Shown piece after piece: positions 27,915-33,993 of a stretch of 33,993 nt of DNA. The notes beneath the pieces are model-generated. The model saw only the letters and a list, made by a program, of their open reading frames with translations, had not been told where the DNA came from and made no database searches. Position 1 is the first letter of the stretch. Each line of letters starts with the position of its first letter. A program made the translations under genes and the position numbers. Origin of the DNA: an uncultured Gammaproteobacteria bacterium (GTDB taxonomy: Bacteria > Pseudomonadota > Gammaproteobacteria > Pseudomonadales > Azotimanducaceae); assembly GCA_913060615.1 (NCBI GenBank), contig CAJXUL010000008.1:1-33993 (forward strand), in the 5' to 3' direction.

Positions 27915-28742
27915 CTATTTTACAGAGGGCCAATCAGGGCTACGCTTTTCTACAAGCGCAGCTACACCTTCACGAAAGTCTTCTTCCTTAGCCATCTCGT
28001 TTATAAGGTGTTCAGAGTCAGTCACCGAAGCGGCCACGTCGCGGTGTAAGTCTCGGTAAATTTGCCATCTAGTTTGGCGCAACGAATTGGGCGACACGCT
28101 GCGAATCAGGTTTCGCGCATAGTCATAGCAGTTAGGTAGCAGTTCTTCTGCGCTAAACAGTTGATTCACAAAACCCAACTCCTGAGCTTCATCAGAGGTA
28201 AATACACGACTGGTTAAAAGCAAATCATTCGCCCGACCAAGACCCATAATCTTTGGCAGCATCCAAGAGAGACCATACTCTGCTGGCAAATTGAGCTTGC
28301 CGTGAGCTGTAGTGAATTTCACCCCAGGTACTGCAAAGCGCAAATCAGCAAAGCAAGCTAAAGCCAAACCAACTCCTGCTGCAGGGCCGTTCATTGCCGC
28401 AATCACCGGCTTGTCTAAACCAAAATGGTAGGCGAAAGCAGCATCAAATTCAGGACTAGTGCCAAAGCCAGGCCGCGCAATGTCAACTTTGGTACCAGAA
28501 TCGTAGCCACCGCGGTCCGAGTGTCCAGTCAGCGCATCACTGTCGCCACCCACACAAAAACCTTTGCCTCGACCGGTGACGACAATCACACGAACTTTTT
28601 TGTCGAGGTTTGCTTGCTCTAACAAATGGCGGTATTCAGTATGCAACCTGCCCGTCCATGCATTCATTCTATGCGGGCGATTCAGCCAAATTGTCGCAAT
28701 GCCATCAGCATCTACTGCGTACTCTGTGTTTTTTAGTTCCAT
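27915..28742 (-). CDS. Crotonase-fold protein (enoyl-CoA hydratase/isomerase family)
   Basis: The 275-residue protein has both oxyanion-hole segments of the crotonase fold, GKGFCVGGDSDAL and AAMNGPAAGVGLALACFADLRFA, so it should bind an acyl-CoA. Aligned by eye to rat enoyl-CoA hydratase, the two catalytic glutamates (144 and 164) are replaced: the first by alanine (GVGLALA), the second by histidine or glycine in FTTAHGKLNLPAEYG. Simple hydratase activity is thus unlikely and an isomerase or other CoA reaction should be considered. It starts 15 bp after the TRAP binding-protein gene, so it is probably co-transcribed with it. Confidence 0.88.
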   Translation of the reverse strand: MELKNTEYAVDADGIATIWLNRPHRMNAWTGRLHTEYRHLLEQANLDKKVRVIVVTGRGKGFCVGGDSDALTGHSDRGGYDSGTKVDIARPGFGTSPEFDAAFAYHFGLDKPVIAAMNGPAAGVGLALACFADLRFAVPGVKFTTAHGKLNLPAEYGLSWMLPKIMGLGRANDLLLTSRVFTSDEAQELGFVNQLFSAEELLPNCYDYARNLIRSVSPNSLRQTRWQIYRDLHRDVAASVTDSEHLINEMAKEEDFREGVAALVEKRSPDWPSVK

Positions 28743-28757
28743 GATTGAGCCCTTGGG

Positions 28758-29843
28758 TTAGCGAGCGTTCAAATAAGCTTGCTCGCTGTACGAATGATAC
28801 TTAGCAACATCCTGCTGAAAGCTTGTATAGGAATTATAAATGCGCCCTGCTAGTTCATTCTCAAGCCCAGCTTCTGCAACTACCTCTTTAGAGATATCTT
28901 TTAGCTTGGCCAATACATCATCAGGCAGTCTACGCAACTGCACGCCATGCTCTTCAACTAAGGTCACCAGCGCGGCATTATTGCGGGCAGTGAACTCGCT
29001 CAACATATCTTCATTAATCGCCTTGGTAGCCACTTCAATCATCATCTGTAGATCTGCAGGCAAAGAGTCCCAGGCTTCTTTGTTAACCATAGCTTCTAAT
29101 GTTGGGCCGGGCTCGTGCCATCCGGGGTAGTAGTAGTATTTAGCAGCCGTATGTAACGAGAAAGCTAAATCGTTGTAAGGGCCCACCCACTCGGTGGCAT
29201 CAATCACACCCGTTTGCAGCGCGGTAAATATTTCACCGCCGGGTAAAACCACTGGCGTACCACCCGCTCGCGCCAAAACTTCTCCGCCCAAGCCGGGAAT
29301 GCGCATCTTCAAGCCTTTAAGGTCTTCTACTGAATTAATTTCTTTATTAAACCAGCCAGCCATTTGCACGCCAGAATTACCTGCGGCAAAAGGCACCAAG
29401 TTAAAGGGCGCGTATAATTCACGCCAAAGTTCCAAGCCACCGCCGTAATGCAACCAACCGTTCATTTCTTGGGCGTTCATGCCAAATGGTACAGTGGCGA
29501 AAAAGGCCGCCGCTGGAATTTTGCCGCGCCAGTAGTAGGCTGCACCATGGCCCATTTGCGCGGCACCTTCAGATACCGCCTCAAATACACCTAACGCGCC
29601 CACTAGTTCGCCAGCACCGTAGACTTTTATATCTAGTCTGCCAGCACTCATAACTCTGAGTTTTTGCGCCAACCTTTCTGGAGCGGTACCTAGACCGGGT
29701 AGGTTTTTCGGCCAAGTGGTGATCATTTTCCAACGGTAAACTTTTGCATCAGCCGTACTAGCGGAAGTCGATGAGGATTGACTACCCTCGCCACTGCAGC
29801 TCGCCAAAATCATAGCGATGATAATTAAGCTAATATTCTTCAT
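28758..29843 (-). CDS. dctP: TRAP transporter substrate-binding lipoprotein (DctP/TakP-like)
   Basis: The 361-residue protein has the TRAP binding-protein fold: KMITTWPKNLPGLG, the substrate arginine region GLKMRIPGLGGEVLARAGGTPVVLPGGEIFTALQTGVIDATEWVGP and the following aromatic-rich YYYYPGWHEPGPTLE. The latter segments resemble TakP (2-oxoacid binding), so a monocarboxylic oxoacid is a reasonable substrate guess. The N-terminus ends in a lipobox LASC (C16) after a hydrophobic stretch, then Ser at +2, so it should be a lipoprotein rather than soluble periplasmic. AGGAAG precedes the ATG. It is encoded opposite to dctQM. Confidence 0.93.
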   Translation of the reverse strand: MKNISLIIIAMILASCSGEGSQSSSTSASTADAKVYRWKMITTWPKNLPGLGTAPERLAQKLRVMSAGRLDIKVYGAGELVGALGVFEAVSEGAAQMGHGAAYYWRGKIPAAAFFATVPFGMNAQEMNGWLHYGGGLELWRELYAPFNLVPFAAGNSGVQMAGWFNKEINSVEDLKGLKMRIPGLGGEVLARAGGTPVVLPGGEIFTALQTGVIDATEWVGPYNDLAFSLHTAAKYYYYPGWHEPGPTLEAMVNKEAWDSLPADLQMMIEVATKAINEDMLSEFTARNNAALVTLVEEHGVQLRRLPDDVLAKLKDISKEVVAEAGLENELAGRIYNSYTSFQQDVAKYHSYSEQAYLNAR

Positions 29844-29889
29844 ATCTACTTCCTAATTCTTTGTTCGATTTTTGCGGCGTACGCACCAA

Positions 29890-32076
29890 TCAATCTAACA
29901 TTTGCAGGTTTGCATAACCTACCATTAACCACTTGGCGCCTTCGGAGAAATTGACCTGAACTTTGGCTCGTTCACCGCCGCCTTCAAACTGCAGCACTAC
30001 GCCTTCGCCGTATTTGCCGTGCATCACTCGCTGGCCCATACGCATACCCGCTACGGCTTCGTCGCTATACATTGAACGTTGCGGGGCCGAGGCACCATAA
30101 GAGCTATTAACACTGGCTTTCATGCGCACCTCAGAAAGCAGCTCTTTCGGCATTTCTAACAAAAACCGGCTCGGGCGGTTGTAATTATCTTGGCCATGTA
30201 AACGCCGACTCTCGGCATACGTTAAGTACAACTCCTGCATTGCACGAGTGATACCCACATAAGCTAAACGCCGCTCTTCTTCCATGCGTCCCGGCTCGTC
30301 AGCAGACATCCGGTGAGGGAATAGGCCTTCTTCCATGCCGCCTAAAAACACCAAAGGAAACTCTAAACCTTTTGCCGAGTGCAGCGTCATCATTTGTACA
30401 CTGGGGCCTTGGGCCGCTTGGCGACCTCCTGCGTCCAGTGTCATCTGATCTAAAAACTCCTGCAAAACGCTGACCTCAGTTCGGTCACCGTCTTCAAACG
30501 GGAAGACCAAATCGCCACTGAACTGGCGACAGGCTGTAACTAATTCTTCTAGGTTTTCTTTGCGCGCCAAGCCCCGCTCGCCACGCTCCTGGCTATGGAA
30601 AACCATAAGACCACTGACCTCAACAACTTGCTGCGCTAACTCATCTAAATCTAACGGCGCTACTGCTTCTGCCAAGTCGTTAATCAAACCAATAAAGGCA
30701 CCAATTGCACCGTGCACTCTTGAGGTAAATAGCCCTTCTTCAATGCCCGCTTCGGCTGCAGCCCAAAGCGACACACCTCGCGTTCGCGCAAGCGCACGAA
30801 CGCCTTCAATGGTTTTATCGCCAATGCCTCTAGGCGGCGTATTCACTACTCGCTCGAAAGCTGGATCGGAGCTGCGATCTTCAATAAGGCGCATGTAAGC
30901 CAATGCGTTCTTAATTTCAATTCGATCGAAGAAGCGCTGCCCGCCATAAATCTGATAGGGAATATTAGCGCGCAGCAAGGCCTCTTCCAAAACTCGAGAC
31001 TGAGCGTTAGAGCGATATAAAATTGCTGCTTCATTAGGGCTACCACCACCCTCTATCCATTGAGCAATACGTTCTGCAATAAAACGCGCTTCATCCAAGT
31101 CGTTGAACCCAGCATAAAGTTTGATCAACTCGCCCTTTTCGCCCTCAGACCACAACTCTTTGCCAAGTCTATTGGTATTACACTGAATAAGGCTATTAGC
31201 GGCTTCTAGAATGGTCTGGGTAGAGCGATAGTTTTGCTCCAACCGCACAGTCATTACGTCGCTGAAGTCTTCGCTAAAGCGCTGAATGTTCTCTATTTTT
31301 GCGCCACGCCAGCCATAAATAGACTGGTCGTCATCACCCACGGCCATAATTTTAGAGTGCGCGCCAACCAACACGCGCAACCATGCATATTGAATGGTGT
31401 TGGTGTCTTGAAACTCATCGACTAATACGTGCTGAAAGCGCGTTTGATAGTGGGCCAGTAACTCAGGATTGTTCAGCCACAACTCGTGGCTACGCAAAAG
31501 CAACTCGGCAAAATCTACTAAGCCGCCTTGGTTACAAGCGTCTTCATAGGCCTGATAGATGCGCTGGTGAGTAATTTGGAATAGGTCATCGCCTGTGGGC
31601 ACTTCCTTCGCCCGCCGACCCTCATCTTTTTGCCCATTGATAAACCAGACCACCTGCCGTGGCGGCCACTTTTTGTCGTCAATGCTCTGGGCCTTCATGA
31701 TCCTTTTGACCAACCGTAATTGATCATCGCCGTCTAAAATTTGAAAATTTTGCGGTAACTTAGCTTCCAACCAATGCATTCGCAGCAAGCGATGCGCCAA
31801 ACCATGAAAAGTGCCAACCCACATTGATCTTGCGGAAACATTGAGTAGCGACTCTGTGCGTGCGCGCAACTCCGCTGCCGCTTTGTTGGTGAAAGTCACC
31901 GCCAAAATGCCATAAGGCGAGACGTTTTCAATGTCTACTAACCAGGCGATTCGATGCACCAGCACTCGGGTTTTGCCACTTCCGGCACCGGCGATAACTA
32001 ATGCGTTGGTTAAAGGCGCAGATACGGCTTCACGCTGGGGCTCATTGAGGCCGTCGATAATATGAGTGATATCCAA
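29890..32076 (-). CDS. uvrD: DNA helicase II (UvrD)
   Basis: The SF1 helicase of 728 residues shows motif I AGAGSGKTR near residue 30, motif Ia AVTFTNKAA, motif II VDEFQDTN, motif III AVGDDDQSIYGWRGA, motif IV EQNYRS, and motifs V/VI TLHSAKGLEF and YVGITRAM. It acts in nucleotide excision and mismatch repair and removes RecA filaments. The start is called at TTG 32074-32076, because GAGGA lies 5-6 nt upstream and the product LDITHIIDGLNEPQREAV then aligns with the E. coli N-terminus; a GTG at 32094 is in frame but lacks a ribosome site. Confidence 0.95.
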   Translation of the reverse strand: MDITHIIDGLNEPQREAVSAPLTNALVIAGAGSGKTRVLVHRIAWLVDIENVSPYGILAVTFTNKAAAELRARTESLLNVSARSMWVGTFHGLAHRLLRMHWLEAKLPQNFQILDGDDQLRLVKRIMKAQSIDDKKWPPRQVVWFINGQKDEGRRAKEVPTGDDLFQITHQRIYQAYEDACNQGGLVDFAELLLRSHELWLNNPELLAHYQTRFQHVLVDEFQDTNTIQYAWLRVLVGAHSKIMAVGDDDQSIYGWRGAKIENIQRFSEDFSDVMTVRLEQNYRSTQTILEAANSLIQCNTNRLGKELWSEGEKGELIKLYAGFNDLDEARFIAERIAQWIEGGGSPNEAAILYRSNAQSRVLEEALLRANIPYQIYGGQRFFDRIEIKNALAYMRLIEDRSSDPAFERVVNTPPRGIGDKTIEGVRALARTRGVSLWAAAEAGIEEGLFTSRVHGAIGAFIGLINDLAEAVAPLDLDELAQQVVEVSGLMVFHSQERGERGLARKENLEELVTACRQFSGDLVFPFEDGDRTEVSVLQEFLDQMTLDAGGRQAAQGPSVQMMTLHSAKGLEFPLVFLGGMEEGLFPHRMSADEPGRMEEERRLAYVGITRAMQELYLTYAESRRLHGQDNYNRPSRFLLEMPKELLSEVRMKASVNSSYGASAPQRSMYSDEAVAGMRMGQRVMHGKYGEGVVLQFEGGGERAKVQVNFSEGAKWLMVGYANLQMLD

Positions 32077-32268
32077 TTTATTCCTCGAAAACACGAATCA
32101 TGCAAAATGCGCTAAAGATAATACCTTACTCGGCTGATCTTGGCTGGACGTTACTCAGCAAAAGTCGCCTGTTAAACCAGTGACAGTTACAGGGCGAAAA
32201 AATGCTGGATATGGCTAGCGCAGATATTTAGGGCGAGCCGGTTCTGCGGGAAAGGGTATTTTAGCTAA

Positions 32269-32359
32269 ACACTTGAATTCGGCGCTTGGCATAGGTTCTT
32301 GGAATAAGCGCTTGGAATAGATGATCAAAATAGACGCCTGAAACAGGCGCTCGAACTAG
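32269..32359. repeat. Degenerate 13-bp tandem repeat array, seven units
   Basis: Units in register every 13 bp: ACACTTGAATTCG, GCGCTTGGCATAG, GTTCTTGGAATAA, GCGCTTGGAATAG, ATGATCAAAATAG, ACGCCTGAAACAG, GCGCTCGAACTAG. The approximate consensus is GCGCTTGGAATAG; units 2-4 are closest to it, and the outer ones have drifted. Thirteen is not a multiple of three, so this is not a coding repeat. Confidence 0.65.
32327..32349 (-). terminator. Candidate intrinsic terminator of the 32392-33024 gene
   Basis: On the minus strand CGCCTG, loop TTT, CAGGCG (32349-32335), followed by TCTATTTT. The 6-bp GC-rich stem lies 43 bp after the stop codon. It falls within the 13-bp repeat array. Confidence 0.5.
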
Positions 32360-32391
32360 TAGTCAAGCCGATTTGCCAAGGAAGCAGGACT

Positions 32392-33024
32392 TTAAGGCTG
32401 TTCCGACTCACCACCTTCATCTGTTTCGTCAGGTGTTGGATCCGCGGCGTTAGTACGAAACTCTAGAGTATGCGAGGTGATCAGGCTGCCAATGCCACTG
32501 GCTTCGGCTGACATACCCAAACGCTCTAATATTTCTTTCACTAGAGCACGGACCTCTGAGCGCAGCTCAGCTACTTCCTCGTCGGACAAAATCGCCGAGT
32601 CTCGCCCGATACGGTAAAAACGCGCCACATAAGAGGGCGGCAACCACGACTGTATTTCTCCTCGCAATCCACCAATCGCTGCATCGCTTTCAGGGACAGC
32701 CTCCCTTCCGGCTTGTTTATCCATTTGCCCTTGGTCAATGATTTGCTCTATGTGACGGGACAGAGTGAAGGAATAACGTTGCCTCAACTCATCGATATTT
32801 ACTGGGGCCTTACTAGGATTTTCTAGCGCATCCCAAATTTCTTTGCCTTTAAAGCCAAGCAATGCGGCGCCTTTTTGCTTCGCATCTACAATTGGATCGC
32901 TGCTGAGGTTATTTTTTTCCAACGCGCCGATGCGTTGCCATAAATAAATCATGAAAACAAAGATCAGCGAGATCAGCAAAGCTGTCGCAGTTATAAGCGC
33001 TGGAACGACAAAAGACTGTGACAT
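32392..33024 (-). CDS. Uncharacterised single-pass membrane protein
   Basis: I do not recognise this family. The 210-residue protein has one TM segment near the N-terminus (about 7-30) with no cleavage site apparent, then a soluble part with a charged helical region (LRQRYSFTLSRHIEQIIDQG) and a helix-rich acidic half (LSDEEVAELRSEVRALVKEILERLG), ending in an acidic tail PDETDEGGESEQP. It lies 85 bp after the coiled-coil membrane protein in the same direction and is probably in one operon with it, followed by a terminator. Function unknown. Confidence 0.75.
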   Translation of the reverse strand: MSQSFVVPALITATALLISLIFVFMIYLWQRIGALEKNNLSSDPIVDAKQKGAALLGFKGKEIWDALENPSKAPVNIDELRQRYSFTLSRHIEQIIDQGQMDKQAGREAVPESDAAIGGLRGEIQSWLPPSYVARFYRIGRDSAILSDEEVAELRSEVRALVKEILERLGMSAEASGIGSLITSHTLEFRTNAADPTPDETDEGGESEQP

Positions 33025-33109
33025 GATTTAGTTATCCCTCAAAAAATGGCCCGTCAATTTAATCAACATACATCTACCAAAAGTTTTCATCGGCGAACTA
33101 TAGCAAGGC

Positions 33110-33980
33110 TTATCTTTCTGCGTTGGAATCAATCAGTGAAGCGTCTCTTTGATCCAATAATTCTCGCGCCATCCGCGCGCGCTCTATGATATACAAGTCA
33201 CCTATAGTCTGACGCACCTCGGCTAAGTCACTTTTGACTTGGTTCAACTCACGACTCAGATTGCTGATCGGAGCAATCATTCCTCGGTGCTCAGCCAAAA
33301 TACTTTGGAGCTCTCCTAAGGTGTTGAAAGTCTTCTGGTTTTCTTCCTGTAGTACACTTCTAGTCTGCACCAGGTAGTTACTACTTTCACCTACCACTCG
33401 TCCAATATCCGCTTGCATATTTTCATTCAGCGCAGCAATTCTGAGTTCTAATTCTGCGACTGCTAAATCATTAGCCGCCAAAGTTTCTGCCAGTGAAGTT
33501 TGGTTGATTAACGTTTGGCCAATTCTTTCCTCTAGTGTGCTGAAGGTTTCAATGCCTTTTGTCACCTGCAGCGTGCGCTTGGCAACAGCGCCAATCATTG
33601 AATTCACTTCAGCTATCTTTTTTGAGATCTGCGTGGACATAAGAATGTAAAATAATACGCAGGCAAGCAAAGCGACGCATAAAGAAGACACGGCATACAT
33701 TGTGAACTTACGAGATTTTTCCAGTTGAGCCGCAATATCATCTATAAGCGGGTGCCCAGTAGAAATACGTACATCGTCTTTGCCCACGTGAATTTGTAGC
33801 TTCGGTTCTTCAACATCGCCTTTCTTTTTAGCTGAGTGGACCGTTTGCGTTGCTTTGGGCGCCGCTTCTACATCACCTAAATCTAAAACTATTTCAGCAG
33901 CCTTTTCAGCAACAAGCGCTGCTTCAGCCGCCTGCGCTGCCCGATTCTCGGTAATCACCTTATCACGGTCTGTTGCAATC
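33110..33980 (-). CDS. Single-pass membrane protein with periplasmic coiled coil (5' end cut)
   Basis: I do not recognise this family. From the GTG at 33956-33958 the protein would have 282 residues, but the frame is open to the contig end, so the start may lie outside. It has an Ala/Glu-rich, then Lys-rich N-terminal cytoplasmic part, one TM (about 85-108, MYAVSSLCVALLACVLFYILM) and about 170 residues of heptad-like, cysteine-free helix after it, consistent with a coiled coil (ETFSTLEERIGQTLINQTSL, then AELELRIAALNENM). The topology suggests a stalk or envelope scaffold, but nothing fixes a role. The 13 bases beyond 33980 look like adapter. Confidence 0.75.
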
Positions 33981-33993
33981 CTGTCTCTTATAC
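33981..33993. other. Sequencing adapter remnant (Nextera/Tn5 mosaic end)
   Basis: The final 13 bases CTGTCTCTTATAC are exactly the first 13 bases of the 19-bp reverse complement of the Tn5 mosaic end (CTGTCTCTTATACACATCT) used in Nextera libraries. Placement at the very edge makes an untrimmed adapter the simplest reading; these bases should not be treated as genomic. Confidence 0.85.

Larger units (their letters stand above)
32077..32391. other. Non-coding stretch between the membrane protein gene and uvrD
   Basis: About 315 bp with no supported gene. Its upstream half (32269-32359) is a 13-bp degenerate tandem repeat array that includes the terminator hairpin of the 32392-33024 gene; the part near uvrD should hold the uvrD promoter, but I could not choose one with confidence. 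Confidence 0.6.

Noticed and set aside
32269-32359. CRISPR-like array
   Set aside because: Units are 13 bp, contiguous and degenerate, with no unique spacers and no cas genes nearby.

Overview
The window reads as a chromosomal segment of a gammaproteobacterium, probably a free-living (marine-type) member of the Pseudomonadales/Cellvibrionales side of the class; that placement is an inference from gene order and protein resemblance, not from a phylogenetic marker. Two familiar gene orders are interleaved: the E. coli-like run coaD / mutM / rpmG / rpmB / radC / coaBC / slmA / pyrE / rph / yicC, and the Pseudomonas-like blocks coaBC-algC-argB and spoT-ridA-recG-rubredoxin-ubiA. The last 13 bases match the start of the Nextera (Tn5 mosaic-end) adapter, so the right edge is probably a contig end of a short-read assembly.

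Layout. 1-855: 3' part of hemW, convergent with a leftward block (trmB, DUF423 membrane protein, rpoH, ftsX, ftsE, ftsY). rpoH has a perfect CIRCE operator (TTAGCACTC-N9-GAGTGCTAA) just upstream, which suggests that the sigma-32 gene is under HrcA control. 5862-7033: rsmD and coaD rightward. 7150-9392: mutM, rpmG, rpmB, radC leftward (DNA repair and two ribosomal proteins). 9401-13569: coaBC, algC, argB, slmA rightward (CoA, sugar phosphate, arginine, nucleoid occlusion), without the dut gene usually found after coaBC. 13629-15118: pyrE and rph leftward, with a hairpin plus T-rich leader between them. 15388-21926: yicC, gmk, rpoZ, spoT, ridA, recG rightward (RNA turnover, GMP/GDP supply, RNA polymerase omega, (p)ppGpp metabolism).

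From 21977 the content becomes more accessory: a DAACS-family symporter, a two-gene cassette (small membrane protein plus ImmA/IrrE-type metallopeptidase), a long non-coding stretch, rubredoxin, ubiA (without ubiC), a TRAP transporter whose membrane subunits (rightward) and TakP-like lipoprotein binding protein (leftward) are in convergent units around a crotonase-fold gene, uvrD, a 13-bp degenerate tandem repeat array, and two uncharacterised single-pass membrane proteins, the second with a long coiled coil and cut by the contig end.

Most of the window is ordinary housekeeping sequence. The points that deserve attention are the CIRCE element at rpoH, the membrane protein/ImmA cassette with its leader ORF and repeat-containing upstream region, the split TRAP/crotonase locus, the two tandem-repeat intergenic regions, the missing dut and ubiC, and the adapter remnant. 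I found no RNA genes, CRISPR arrays, insertion sequences or prophage genes.
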